NCBI GenBank assembly: GCA_030428705.1
Contig: JAUIDI010000004.1
Span: 186,001 to 250,000 of the forward strand
Direction: 5' to 3'
Length of the DNA: 64,000 nt
From: Bacteroidia bacterium
GTDB lineage: Bacteria > Bacteroidota > Bacteroidia > Flavobacteriales > Flavobacteriaceae
The notes under the pieces are model-generated. The model was not told the DNA's origin. It was given only the letters and a program-made list of their open reading frames with translations, and ran no database searches. The translations under genes and the position numbers were made by a program. Below are positions 17,970 to 27,079 of the stretch, piece after piece; positions within the stretch are counted from its first letter, which is position 1, and each line of letters begins with the position of its first letter.

Positions 17970-18575
17970 ATGAAAGAAAAAATTTTAGACAAGGCTATCG
18001 ATATGTTCTTGAACCTCGGCTTCAAAAGCGTGACCATGGATGACCTTGCCAATGAAATGGGCATCTCGAAAAAAACCATTTATACGCATTTCGAGAACAA
18101 GACAAAATTGGTCGAGGCAAGTACGAATCAACTTTTTTGCTCCATATCACAGGGCATCGACCATATTTGTTCTTGGCACAAAAACCCTATTGAAGAACTT
18201 TATGAAATAAAGAAGTTCGTAATGGTCCATTTAAAAGATGAGAAATCGTCACCTCAATACCAGTTGCAAAAATATTATCCGAAAATATATGGTTCAATGC
18301 GCGCACGACAGTATGAAGTAATGCAGGAATGTGTCGTAGGCAATATCAAAAAAGGAGTCGATCAGGGTATTTATCGCGAAAATCTAAATGTCGATTTCAT
18401 AAGTAGAATCTATTTTGCGGGAGGCACCAGTCTTAAGGACCGTACGTTATTTCCGGCAGATAAATTTCCAGCGGAAGAATTAATGGACAACTATCTAGAA
18501 TACCATCTTAGGGGAATCGTTACCCCGAAAGGAAGAAAAATATTGAATTCGATCATCAACTCAAACCAAGAATAA
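17970..18575 (+). CDS. TetR/AcrR-family transcriptional regulator of the efflux operon
   Basis: A 201-residue repressor-type protein. Residues about 1-50 form the TetR DNA-binding domain (ILDKAIDMFLNLGFKSVTMD then ISKKTIYTHFENKTKLV), and the remainder is a helical ligand-binding/dimerisation domain. Its stop codon shares a base with the start of the tolC-like gene, so it heads the operon tetR - tolC - adaptor - (S23) - RND. In such operons the regulator normally autoregulates and senses a pump substrate; the ligand here is unknown. Confidence 0.92.
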   Translation: MKEKILDKAIDMFLNLGFKSVTMDDLANEMGISKKTIYTHFENKTKLVEASTNQLFCSISQGIDHICSWHKNPIEELYEIKKFVMVHLKDEKSSPQYQLQKYYPKIYGSMRARQYEVMQECVVGNIKKGVDQGIYRENLNVDFISRIYFAGGTSLKDRTLFPADKFPAEELMDNYLEYHLRGIVTPKGRKILNSIINSNQE

Positions 18576-19921
18576 TGAGGAATCATTTTGTACTATTTTT
18601 AGCAACTTTTGTAATAAGCTTGGGTTTTGGCCAAGAACAAGTCGCTGAAAAATCGAGCTTCACCTTGGATGAAGCCATTGCCTTTGCACTTGAGAACAAC
18701 TACAGTGCCATTAATGCGAATCGTGATATCATAGACGCCCAAAAGCAAAAGTGGGAGACTATCGCAACAGGGCTGCCCCAAATCGACGGAAATGTTAGTT
18801 ATCAAAACCAATTGAAACAACCAATTTCCTTGATTCCGGCCGAATTTTTTGGAGGAGAGCCGGGAACATTTCAACCCATTACTTTTGGTCAGCCCCAACA
18901 AGCAGTCGCAACAGCAACCCTTCGCCAACAAATTTTTGATGGATCATATATCGTCGGCGTTCAGGCTACCAAAGCATTTTTGCGCTATAGTGCCAACAAT
19001 AAGGAAAAGACGGATCTCGAGGTCAGAAAAGCGGTAACCGAAGCCTATGGCAATGTCTTGTTGGCCCAAGAAAGTGTTGCCATACTCGAAAAGAACAAAG
19101 CGACTTTGGAGAAAAATCTATTTGAAACGCAAAAACTATTCGAAAACGGATTGGGTGATGAAGAAAGTGTCGAACAATTACAGATTACACTGTCTTCCGT
19201 CGATAACCAACTTAAAAATGCCGTTCGCCTGAACAATATTACCCTTCAAATGTTGAACTTGGTCATGGGCATTGCCATCAATGCACCGACACAATTAAGT
19301 GAAAATCTTGATAATCTAGCACAAAAACAGATTGACCTACAATTGTTGGAAACTGAATTCAACATCGAGAACAACGTAGACTACAAATTGGTCGAAAACC
19401 TGAACGAGCAACGGTATTTTGAACATAAATTGGCCAAAAGTAGGGCCTTGCCCACATTAAACGCCTTTGTAAATTATGGTAGTTCGGCCTTTGCAGATAA
19501 TTTCAATTTCCTAAATGGTGATCAAGAATGGTTCGATTCCTCTGTTTTAGGATTTGACCTCAGCATACCGTTGTTCAGCTCTGGAAAACGAAGTGCCAGT
19601 ACGGCAAGGGCCAGGATTGCAATGGAAAAGGCCAAAACTGAAAAACAAGAAGCCGAGGAACAGATTCGTCTGCAATTGGAGAATGCCAAAAGTGAATATC
19701 AACTGGCAGTTGAAGAGTACCAGACCTCAAAAGACAATCTTGGGCTTGCGGAACGTATCGAAAACAAGAACCAGATCAAATATTCCGAAGGTATCGCCAG
19801 CAGTTTTGAATTGCGTCAGGCACAGACCCAACTTTATGATGCACAGCAGGGCTATCTACAATCAATGGTAGAAGTCATCAACAAAAAGACCAATTTAGAA
19901 ACCATATTGAACAATCCATGA
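18575..19921 (+). CDS. TolC-family outer membrane efflux protein
   Basis: A 448-residue outer membrane channel subunit. Residues 1-19 are a signal peptide (LGFGQ). The body consists of two repeated outer-membrane-efflux-protein units rich in coiled coil, with SFTLDEAIAFALENNY at the start of the first and the typical EEQIRLQLENAKSEYQLAVE and YSEGIASSFELRQAQTQL near the end of the second. It provides the exit duct for the RND pump encoded in the same operon. It overlaps the end of the TetR gene by one base, and its TGA overlaps an alternative ATG for the adaptor. Confidence 0.93.
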   Translation: MRNHFVLFLATFVISLGFGQEQVAEKSSFTLDEAIAFALENNYSAINANRDIIDAQKQKWETIATGLPQIDGNVSYQNQLKQPISLIPAEFFGGEPGTFQPITFGQPQQAVATATLRQQIFDGSYIVGVQATKAFLRYSANNKEKTDLEVRKAVTEAYGNVLLAQESVAILEKNKATLEKNLFETQKLFENGLGDEESVEQLQITLSSVDNQLKNAVRLNNITLQMLNLVMGIAINAPTQLSENLDNLAQKQIDLQLLETEFNIENNVDYKLVENLNEQRYFEHKLAKSRALPTLNAFVNYGSSAFADNFNFLNGDQEWFDSSVLGFDLSIPLFSSGKRSASTARARIAMEKAKTEKQEAEEQIRLQLENAKSEYQLAVEEYQTSKDNLGLAERIENKNQIKYSEGIASSFELRQAQTQLYDAQQGYLQSMVEVINKKTNLETILNNP

Positions 19922-19959
19922 TCTCTCAATCAACACATCAATATATAAATATCGCCACT

Positions 19960-21132
19960 ATGAAAAACATAATGTATTTGCTAATCGCTTCGATTCTTTT
20001 GGCCTCCTGTGGAGGAAAGCAATCGCAATCGGTCGAAGATTTGGTCGCCCAAGGCGATTTGGAAGCCATTCGTGCCAAAAAATCTGAAATTTCGGAGCAA
20101 CAAAGACAACTTGAGGCCAATATCAGATTATTGGATTCAGCTATTGCCATGAAATCGGGAGAGGAAAAAATGCCCCTTGTGACCACCATCACTACGGAAG
20201 CGCAGAAATTCGAACATTTCTTGGAATTGCAAGGCAATGTCCAGACCAAACAGAATGTGCTCATTTATCCTGAAATGGCCGGCACGCTGCAACGAGTCTA
20301 TGTCAAGGAAGGTCAACGTGTTGCCAAAGGGCAAATTCTCGCCTCTATCGATGATGGAGGAATGGGTAGCCAATTGGCCCAGTTAAAGACCCAGGCAGAT
20401 TTGGCCAAAACGACCTTCGAACGCCAAAAGCGGCTATGGGAACAGAAAATCGGTTCCGAGATCCAATACCTACAGGCAAAGAGCCAATACGAATCTACGG
20501 AAAGTGCCGTAAAACAAGCGGAAAGCCAATTGGGAAAATCGACCATAAGGGCACCTTTTTCTGGTATCATCGATGATGTCATCAAAGATCAAGGTACCGT
20601 AGTATCTCCCGGACCGGGTTCCGAGGTTTTCCGAATAGTAAATTTATCGGATATGTATATCGAGGTAGACGTACCCGAAACATATATAAGCGGAATCACG
20701 AAGGGTAAGGAAGCGATCGCTTACTTCCCCGTCTTGGGCGATACCGTCCGCACGAAGATTCGACAGACCGGTAATTTTATCAATCCGAACAATCGGGCCT
20801 TTACGGTAGAAATTCCCGTTCCTAACAAAAAAGGAAATATAAAGCCAAACCTTACGGCCAAGGTCAGTCTCAACGATTATTCAAATGATGAAGCCATTGT
20901 TATCCCCCAAGGGATTATATCGGAAAATGCCGAAGGACAACAATATGTATACATTGCCGAAAAATCAGATGACCCCAACAAGGCCAAGGTCAGAAAACAG
21001 ATTATCACCACGGGCAAGACCCAAGGTAGCGTTGTCGAAGTGCTTACCGGTATCTCGAACGGGGACGAACTTATCAGGGAAGGCGCCAGAAGCGTAAAAG
21101 ATGGTCAAAACGTTGAGATTTTAAATCAGTAA
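19960..21132 (+). CDS. RND efflux periplasmic adaptor (membrane fusion protein) lipoprotein
   Basis: A 390-residue HlyD/AcrA-type adaptor. I choose the ATG at 19960 because it starts a proper lipoprotein signal (MKNIMYLLIASILLASC, Cys17). An ATG at 19918 overlaps the tolC stop as ATGA but would add 14 residues before that signal. An N-terminal coiled coil (VAQGDLEAIRAKKSEISEQQ) is followed by a biotinyl-lipoyl-like half (VYVKEGQRVAKGQILASIDD), an alpha hairpin, the second lipoyl half (IRAPFSGIIDDVIKDQGTVV), and the beta-barrel and membrane-proximal domains. It links the RND pump to TolC. Between it and the pump gene lies an unrelated S23-type gene. Confidence 0.92.
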   Translation: MKNIMYLLIASILLASCGGKQSQSVEDLVAQGDLEAIRAKKSEISEQQRQLEANIRLLDSAIAMKSGEEKMPLVTTITTEAQKFEHFLELQGNVQTKQNVLIYPEMAGTLQRVYVKEGQRVAKGQILASIDDGGMGSQLAQLKTQADLAKTTFERQKRLWEQKIGSEIQYLQAKSQYESTESAVKQAESQLGKSTIRAPFSGIIDDVIKDQGTVVSPGPGSEVFRIVNLSDMYIEVDVPETYISGITKGKEAIAYFPVLGDTVRTKIRQTGNFINPNNRAFTVEIPVPNKKGNIKPNLTAKVSLNDYSNDEAIVIPQGIISENAEGQQYVYIAEKSDDPNKAKVRKQIITTGKTQGSVVEVLTGISNGDELIREGARSVKDGQNVEILNQ

Positions 21133-21139
21133 TTAGACG
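21133..21139 (+). repeat. Left arm of inverted repeat flanking the S23-type gene
   Basis: TTAGACG here is the inverse complement of CGTCTAA at 21564-21570, on the other side of the four-helix-bundle gene. A second TAGACG follows at 21141-21146 within TAGACGATAG. These AT-rich strings differ from the tight junctions elsewhere in the operon and may mark the ends of an inserted unit. Confidence 0.35.
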
Positions 21140-21171
21140 GTAGACGATAGGTAAAGTAAAAACTATTTAGT

Positions 21172-21537
21172 ATGAAAAACATCAAGTTTGCCTTTGAAGA
21201 TTTAAATGTCTACGAAAAAGCTCTTGATTTTGTTGATCTGGCCTATGAAACTACTACCAACTTCCCAAAACATGAACTTTACGGACTTGTATCGCAATTA
21301 AATAGAGCAGCCGTTTCCATTGCCTTAAATATAGCCGAAGGTTCTGGGGATACGAATCCCCAATTCAATCGTTTTCTTCAAATAGCCATCAATTCAGTCA
21401 AAGAATGTGTGGTTTGCTCGACCGTTGCAAGAAGAAGAAAATATATAAGTGTAATAGAGGACAACGAAATAAGACAAAAGTTGGAGGAATTATCCAAAAT
21501 GGTAACGGGACTCCAGAAATATCTAAAAAATAAATGA
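21172..21537 (+). CDS. Four-helix-bundle protein of the 23S rRNA intervening-sequence (S23) family
   Basis: A 121-residue, wholly helical cytoplasmic protein. FEDLNVYEKALDFVDLAYE at the N-terminus, then HELYGLVSQLNRAAVSIALN and IAEGSGDTNPQFNRFLQIA, are the landmark strings of the S23/IVS four-helix-bundle family (also related to the Avd accessory protein of diversity-generating retroelements). Members are encoded inside 23S rRNA intervening sequences or as scattered single genes; their function is not established. Here it interrupts an RND efflux operon between adaptor and pump, flanked by short inverted repeats. I see no reverse transcriptase or variable repeat nearby, so a DGR is not supported. 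Confidence 0.88.
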   Translation: MKNIKFAFEDLNVYEKALDFVDLAYETTTNFPKHELYGLVSQLNRAAVSIALNIAEGSGDTNPQFNRFLQIAINSVKECVVCSTVARRRKYISVIEDNEIRQKLEELSKMVTGLQKYLKNK

Positions 21538-21563
21538 AATAAAGTTCTGGGAGGAAATACTAA

Positions 21564-21570
21564 CGTCTAA
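21564..21570 (+). repeat. Right arm of inverted repeat flanking the S23-type gene
   Basis: CGTCTAA, the inverse complement of TTAGACG at 21133-21139. Around it is TAACGTCTAAGAACTATCAA, which also contains CTATC, the complement of the GATAG seen on the left side. Confidence 0.35.
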
Positions 21571-21593
21571 GAACTATCAACTACATACTAATC

Positions 21594-24500
21594 ATGAGTA
21601 GACAGAAAAAAAACGCAGACAAAGAGTTCGGATTATCGTCGTGGGCGATAGATAATCCGTCGGTCATTTATGTAATGATCGCCATCTTTCTATGGATAGG
21701 GTTCAAGGGGTACCAATCCATGCCACGTGAAGATTTTCCCGAAATCGTAGAGACAAAAGTCTATATCAGCACTCCTTATCCGGGAAATACTGCCGAAGAT
21801 GTTGAACGCCTCATCACGGATCCACTGGAAGAACGCTTGAAAAATGTGAGTAACGTAGTTGAGGTTACTTCTACCTCCCAAGAAGATTATTCGATAATAA
21901 CGGTGGAGTTCGATGAGGAAATTTCAGTAGAATCGGCCAAACTAAAGGTCAAGGACGAAGTAGACGGCGAAAAGGCGAGCGAAGATTGGCCGACTTTCAA
22001 CAATGCCAAGGTCGAGCCTAACATCTTTGACCTGAACCTTTCGGAATCCTTTCCGATAATGAACGTGAATTTCACAGGGGACTATCCCGTAGAAAAATTG
22101 AAGGAGTTCGCCGAATACATGCAAGATGAAATCGAGGACCTGCCGGAAGTCAAGGAAGTAAGCATTCGTGGTGCCCAGGAAAAAGAGGTCGAAGTGGCCG
22201 TCGATGTCTATAAAATGATGGCGGCAAAAGTCAGTTTTCAAGATGTATTGGGAGCCATTAGCAACGGAAATACGACGATGTCGGCGGGCAATATAGAATC
22301 GGGCGGACAGCGCCGTACCATTCGTGTTTTGGGAGAAATCGAAGACCCCAAGCAATTGGACGACTTTGTGGTAAAATCCGAAAATGGTGCAATTTATCTC
22401 AAAGACATTGCCACCGTAAAATTCCATGAAGAAGAAAAGACTACCTATGCCCGTGAATTTGGGCAGAGCGTGGTAATGCTCGATATTAAAAAACGGTCGG
22501 GCAAGAACATGATCGAGGCCACTACCAAGGTCAGGGAACTTGTCAAAGAGGCGCAGCAAAACTACTATCCGGCCGACCTGAACATAACGATTGCCAATGA
22601 TTCCTCCGGTAGGATTTTGAACCAAGTAGACGATTTGGTCAATAACATCATCTTCGGGATAATTTTGGTGGTTACCGTGTTAATGTTCTTTTTGGGTTTT
22701 CGAAATGCCCTGTTCGTTGGTTTCGCCATACCCATGTCGATGTTCATGTCGTTCATGATCTTGAACAATCTAAGTGGCTTGGTCGATGGCATGAGCTTTA
22801 CCCTCAATACAATGATTCTTTTCGGAATGATTATGGGTCTAGGGATGATGGTCGATAACGGTATCGTTGTGGTCGAGAATGTTTACCGGTTGATGAGCGA
22901 GGGCATGTCACGCACAGAGGCGGCCAAAAAAGGTATTGGTGAAATAGCCTACCCTATCATTATCTCAACAGTAACTACTGTTGCGGCCTTTGTTCCGCTT
23001 GGGCTATGGCCCGGAATTTTTGGGCAGTTCATGATCTATTTCCCGATTACCCTATCGGTCGTATTGGGCTCATCGCTTTTTGTAGCGATTTTTATGAACT
23101 CGATGCTCGTTTCACAATTCATGGAATTGGGCGAAAAAGAACTGACCAGAAAACAATTGATACGTTTAAGCATCATTCTTGGCGGTTTCGGATTGTTCAT
23201 ACTTATCATCGGTGGCCCCATGCGAGGTATGGGAAGCGTAATGATCGTGACGGCCATTCTATTCTGGATCTACAAGTACGTCTTGAAAAAATGGGCGACC
23301 AAATTTCAAAAAAATACCATCGTACGTTTTGAGAATTGGTACGAGCGTCGCATAAAACATTCCCTGCGCGGCAACAATGTATATTGGTATTTCGGGGTTA
23401 CTTTTTTCTTGTTGATCGCGGTATTCATGCTTTTCGGAATGTCTTTGGGCAGTGGTCGCACCAAAGTAGAGTTCTTTCCGGATAACAAGCCTAATGAAAT
23501 CTATGCCTATATCGAATATCCACAAGGCACTTCGATAGAAAAGACCAATGAGTTGACCAAAGCCATTGAAAAAAGGGTATATGAAGTCGCAAATCAGGAT
23601 AAGTACACCAATGGGGAGCATAACTATTTGGTAGAGTCCGCCGTATCACAGGTAGGCGAAGGCGCCGGAAACCCGATGACCGATGGTGGTTCAGCGGCCG
23701 AAATGCCACATCGCGGCAAAGTGACCTTATCGATGCGCGAGTTCAAATATAGAAATGGCAGGGATACCGAAGAGTTGCGGGCCGAAATACAAGAGGCCCT
23801 CACGGGAATCTATCCCGGGGTGGCTATTTCCGTGGAAAAAGAGGCCAACGGACCTCCAGCAGGTTACCCGATAAATATCGAACTCGAAGGCAAGGACTAT
23901 ACCGAACTCATCAATACTGCCGAAGACATCCGCAATTTTATCAATACCAAGAACATAGCCGGTATCGAAGAATTGAAAATCGACGTAAACAAGGGCAAAC
24001 CGTCTATGCAAGTGGTGGTGGACCGTGAAAAGGCTGGTGAATTAGGGGTTTCCGCTGGTCAAGTGGGCCAACAATTGCGTCGATCCGTATTCGGCGAAAA
24101 GGCAGGTGTCTATAAGGTTCACGGAGACGACTATGATATCAATGTCCGTTTCAACGAGGATATCCGTTACAACAAAAGTGCGCTCTTTAACCAGAATATC
24201 ATTTTTAGGGATCCGGCCAATGGGCAGATAAAGGAAATTCCGGTTTCCGCAGTAGCCTCCCAGCGAAATTCCTCAGGCTTCAGTGCCATCAAACATCGCG
24301 ACAATAGAAGGGTCGTTACCGTATATTCACAATTGAAGCCCGGTTTTAGCGACGCGGGGGCCATAGTTGCCGAGATACAAAAGGAAATGGAAGAATACAG
24401 AGGGCTTCCGGCCGATGTAAAAATAGACTATACCGGTCAGATCGAAGAGCAGAACAAACAAATGGCGTTCTTGGTAGGTGCCTTTTTTTCAGGCCTTGGA

Positions 24501-25115
24501 TTGATTTTCTTGATATTGATCTTTCAGTTCGGAGGTATTTCCAAGCCGTTTATCATCATGATCGCCATTTTTTTAAGTTTTATCGGGGTCTTCGGTGGAT
24601 TAATGATAACAGGATGGTCATTCGTCATCATGATGACCATGATGGGTATTATATCCTTGGCGGGAATCGTGGTCAACAATGGGGTCGTTTTGCTCGACTA
24701 CACCCAAATATTGATCGATCGCAAGAAAGTGGCTTTGGGTATGGATGATAAAGATCTCTTGACAATGCCACAGGTTACCGAAATTATTACCAAAGGAGGC
24801 AAGGCAAGGTTGCGACCAGTAATCTTGACGGCCATCACAACAGTGTTGGGGTTGGTTCCTTTGGCGATAGGTCTGAATATCGATTTCTTTTCGCTTTTCT
24901 CCAATTTCGACCCAAAAATATATATGGGCGGCGATAACGTGGTCTTTTGGGGACCTTTGGCCTGGACGGTAATCTTCGGATTGCTCGTGGCCACTTTCTT
25001 GACCTTGATTATTGTTCCCGTACTGTTCAATATTTCGTATCGTATGAAAATTTGGGTAAGAAAAAATCTGGGCAAAAAGGTCACCGATCAAAAAATCGTA
25101 GAGCAGGTAGCTTAA
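21594..25115 (+). CDS. RND-family efflux pump, inner membrane permease
   Basis: A 1173-residue AcrB-type proton-driven pump with the two-fold RND layout: TM1 at about 20-38, a first periplasmic loop, TM2-7, a second periplasmic loop and TM8-12. FGMIMGLGMMVDNGIVVVEN in TM4 carries one proton-relay aspartate where AcrB has two (Asp-Asn instead of Asp-Asp), and TM10 has GIVVNNGVVLLDY without a lysine, which is usual for this non-HAE1-like subgroup. A cytoplasmic insert of about 60 residues around 520-590 contains two extra hydrophobic stretches (LSIILGGFGLFILIIGG, VMIVTAILFWIYKYV). The substrate is unknown. A strong terminator follows. Confidence 0.95.
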   Translation: MSRQKKNADKEFGLSSWAIDNPSVIYVMIAIFLWIGFKGYQSMPREDFPEIVETKVYISTPYPGNTAEDVERLITDPLEERLKNVSNVVEVTSTSQEDYSIITVEFDEEISVESAKLKVKDEVDGEKASEDWPTFNNAKVEPNIFDLNLSESFPIMNVNFTGDYPVEKLKEFAEYMQDEIEDLPEVKEVSIRGAQEKEVEVAVDVYKMMAAKVSFQDVLGAISNGNTTMSAGNIESGGQRRTIRVLGEIEDPKQLDDFVVKSENGAIYLKDIATVKFHEEEKTTYAREFGQSVVMLDIKKRSGKNMIEATTKVRELVKEAQQNYYPADLNITIANDSSGRILNQVDDLVNNIIFGIILVVTVLMFFLGFRNALFVGFAIPMSMFMSFMILNNLSGLVDGMSFTLNTMILFGMIMGLGMMVDNGIVVVENVYRLMSEGMSRTEAAKKGIGEIAYPIIISTVTTVAAFVPLGLWPGIFGQFMIYFPITLSVVLGSSLFVAIFMNSMLVSQFMELGEKELTRKQLIRLSIILGGFGLFILIIGGPMRGMGSVMIVTAILFWIYKYVLKKWATKFQKNTIVRFENWYERRIKHSLRGNNVYWYFGVTFFLLIAVFMLFGMSLGSGRTKVEFFPDNKPNEIYAYIEYPQGTSIEKTNELTKAIEKRVYEVANQDKYTNGEHNYLVESAVSQVGEGAGNPMTDGGSAAEMPHRGKVTLSMREFKYRNGRDTEELRAEIQEALTGIYPGVAISVEKEANGPPAGYPINIELEGKDYTELINTAEDIRNFINTKNIAGIEELKIDVNKGKPSMQVVVDREKAGELGVSAGQVGQQLRRSVFGEKAGVYKVHGDDYDINVRFNEDIRYNKSALFNQNIIFRDPANGQIKEIPVSAVASQRNSSGFSAIKHRDNRRVVTVYSQLKPGFSDAGAIVAEIQKEMEEYRGLPADVKIDYTGQIEEQNKQMAFLVGAFFSGLGLIFLILIFQFGGISKPFIIMIAIFLSFIGVFGGLMITGWSFVIMMTMMGIISLAGIVVNNGVVLLDYTQILIDRKKVALGMDDKDLLTMPQVTEIITKGGKARLRPVILTAITTVLGLVPLAIGLNIDFFSLFSNFDPKIYMGGDNVVFWGPLAWTVIFGLLVATFLTLIIVPVLFNISYRMKIWVRKNLGKKVTDQKIVEQVA

Positions 25116-25142
25116 CTTGACAAAAGCATTAAAATTGGAATC

Positions 25143-25183
25143 GCCCCAAATTACCCTGTAGGGTAATTTGGGGCTTCTTTTTT
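25143..25183 (+). terminator. Rho-independent terminator of the RND operon
   Basis: A perfect 14-bp stem (GCCCCAAATTACCC at 25143-25156 with its complement at 25161-25174), a TGTA loop and the tail TTCTTTTTT. This closes the TetR-TolC-adaptor-RND operon before aspS. Confidence 0.9.
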
Positions 25184-25235
25184 GAAAAGCATAAAATCTA
25201 CTGCCCTACTTACCATGTACTCGCGCAATACTTCT

Positions 25236-25243
25236 TAAATTTG
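25236..25243 (+). promoter_or_regulatory. Candidate -7 box of aspS
   Basis: TAAATTTG fits TAnnTTTG and is followed by CC, exactly as at the dxs promoter (30663-30670). It ends 20 nt before the aspS ATG. No convincing -33 box is visible. Confidence 0.4.
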
Positions 25244-25263
25244 CCGACTAAGCAAATTGTTCT

Positions 25264-27018
25264 ATGTATAGAAGCCATACTTGTGGAGAACTCAGGGAAG
25301 CGGATGTAAACAAAAGTGTAACACTATCGGGTTGGGTGCATAAGATACGCGACAAAGGTTTTGTGGCCTGGGTCGATCTAAGAGATCGATACGGAATAAC
25401 ACAGCTCGTTTTCGATGAAGACCGCACTTCATCAAAACTTTTGGAACAGGCTAGAACACTTGGCCGCGAATTTGTCGTTCAGGTACAGGGAAAAGTCATT
25501 GAACGTGCTTCTAAGAACCCCAACATTCCTACCGGAAATATTGAAGTATTGGTCGAAGAACTGACCCTGCTTAACAGTTCAAAAACCCCACCCTTTACCA
25601 TAGAGAACGAAACCGACGGCGGTGAAGACCTTCGGATGAAATATCGCTACCTCGACATTCGCAGGAATCCGGTCAAAGACAACCTCATCTTTCGCAGTAA
25701 GGTTACCATGGCGGTTCGAAAGTATCTTTCAGAGGAAGGCTTTATCGAAGTGGAAACGCCATATTTGATAAAATCGACGCCCGAAGGTGCCCGTGATTTT
25801 GTAGTGCCGAGCCGCATGAACGAAGGGCAGTTCTATGCCCTGCCCCAATCGCCCCAAACGTTCAAGCAATTGTTGATGGTCGGCGGTTTGGATAAGTATT
25901 TTCAAATCGTAAAATGTTTTAGGGATGAAGATTTAAGGGCAGACCGACAACCCGAATTTACGCAGATAGATTGCGAAATGGCCTTTGTCGAACAAGAGGA
26001 TATTTTGAACGCTTTTGAGGGATTGACCAAATATCTTCTTAAGGAAATCAACGGGGTCGAGATAGATAAATTCCCGAGAATGACTTTCGACGAGGCCATG
26101 AAAAGATTTGGCAACGATAAGCCAGACATACGTTTTGGAATGGAATTCGGCGAATTGAACGAGGTTGCCCAGCATAAAGATTTCAATGTATTCAATTCGG
26201 CCGAACTGGTTGTAGGCATTGCAGTACCCAGCGGGAATTCGTATACCCGAAAAGAAATCGATAAATTGACCGATTGGGTAAAACGTCCACAGGTAGGTGC
26301 CAAAGGCATGGTCTACGTGCGGTGCAACGAAGACGGAACCTACAGATCGTCGGTCGATAAGTTCTACGATCAAAACGATCTGGCCAATTGGGCGAAAAAG
26401 ACTGAAGCAAAACAAGGCGATTTGATCTGTGTACTTTCTGGAGATGCGAATAAAACAAGAACACAGTTGAGTGCCTTGCGCATGGAAATGGCAGAACGAT
26501 TAGGATTGCGAAAGCCTGATGAGTTCGCTCCATTATGGGTAATCGATTTTCCATTGTTGGAACTCGACGAGGAAACCGGAAACTATCATGCTATGCACCA
26601 TCCATTTACGTCGCCCAAACCCGGACAACTTGAACTGCTGGAAACCAATCCCGGGGCCGTGCGTGCCAATGCATACGACCTAGTCTTGAACGGAAACGAA
26701 ATCGGAGGGGGATCCATTAGGATCCATGACAAAGAAGTGCAGGGCATCATGTTCAAACACTTGGGCTTCACACCTGAAGAGGCAAAAGCCCAGTTCGGTT
26801 TTCTGATGGATGCCTTTCAGTATGGTGCACCGCCCCATGGCGGAATCGCCTTTGGCCTTGATCGGCTCGTTGCCATTTTGGGCGGGCAGGAAACGATTCG
26901 TGATTTCATCGCCTTCCCAAAAAACAACAGCGGCCGTGATGTGATGATTGATGCGCCTGCTCCCATTGATAAAGAGCAGTTGAAAGAGCTGAACCTGAAA
27001 CTCGATATCCAGTCTTAA
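25264..27018 (+). CDS. aspS: Aspartate-tRNA ligase
   Basis: A 584-residue class II aminoacyl-tRNA synthetase that charges tRNA-Asp. Residues about 1-105 are the OB-fold anticodon-binding domain ([20 protein letters not shown]). The catalytic core contains motif 2 ([19 protein letters not shown]) and motif 3 ([16 protein letters not shown]) near the C-terminus, and a bacterial-type GAD insertion domain lies between them. [14 protein letters not shown] is the usual active-site loop. The length and end are normal for bacterial AspRS. It has its own promoter-like box and a terminator, so it is monocistronic. Confidence 0.97.
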   Translation: MYRSHTCGELREADVNKSVTLSGWVHKIRDKGFVAWVDLRDRYGITQLVFDEDRTSSKLLEQARTLGREFVVQVQGKVIERASKNPNIPTGNIEVLVEELTLLNSSKTPPFTIENETDGGEDLRMKYRYLDIRRNPVKDNLIFRSKVTMAVRKYLSEEGFIEVETPYLIKSTPEGARDFVVPSRMNEGQFYALPQSPQTFKQLLMVGGLDKYFQIVKCFRDEDLRADRQPEFTQIDCEMAFVEQEDILNAFEGLTKYLLKEINGVEIDKFPRMTFDEAMKRFGNDKPDIRFGMEFGELNEVAQHKDFNVFNSAELVVGIAVPSGNSYTRKEIDKLTDWVKRPQVGAKGMVYVRCNEDGTYRSSVDKFYDQNDLANWAKKTEAKQGDLICVLSGDANKTRTQLSALRMEMAERLGLRKPDEFAPLWVIDFPLLELDEETGNYHAMHHPFTSPKPGQLELLETNPGAVRANAYDLVLNGNEIGGGSIRIHDKEVQGIMFKHLGFTPEEAKAQFGFLMDAFQYGAPPHGGIAFGLDRLVAILGGQETIRDFIAFPKNNSGRDVMIDAPAPIDKEQLKELNLKLDIQS

Positions 27019-27024
27019 ATTGCC

Positions 27025-27050
27025 AATCCCGCTTTTCAGCGGGATTTTTT
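27025..27050 (+). terminator. Rho-independent terminator of aspS
   Basis: A 9-bp stem AATCCCGCT (27025-27033) and AGCGGGATT (27038-27046) with a TTTC loop and a run of T, only a few bases after the aspS stop codon. Confidence 0.9.
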
Positions 27051-27079
27051 AATACTTTTAAAGAAGAACAATGTCTTAA

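Noticed and set aside
21172-21537. Diversity-generating retroelement accessory gene (Avd)
   Set aside because: The protein family is related, but no reverse transcriptase, template repeat or variable repeat is nearby.
21942-22625. 227-residue minus-strand open frame inside the RND pump gene
   Set aside because: It lies wholly within an intact 1173-residue pump gene and shows no family signal.
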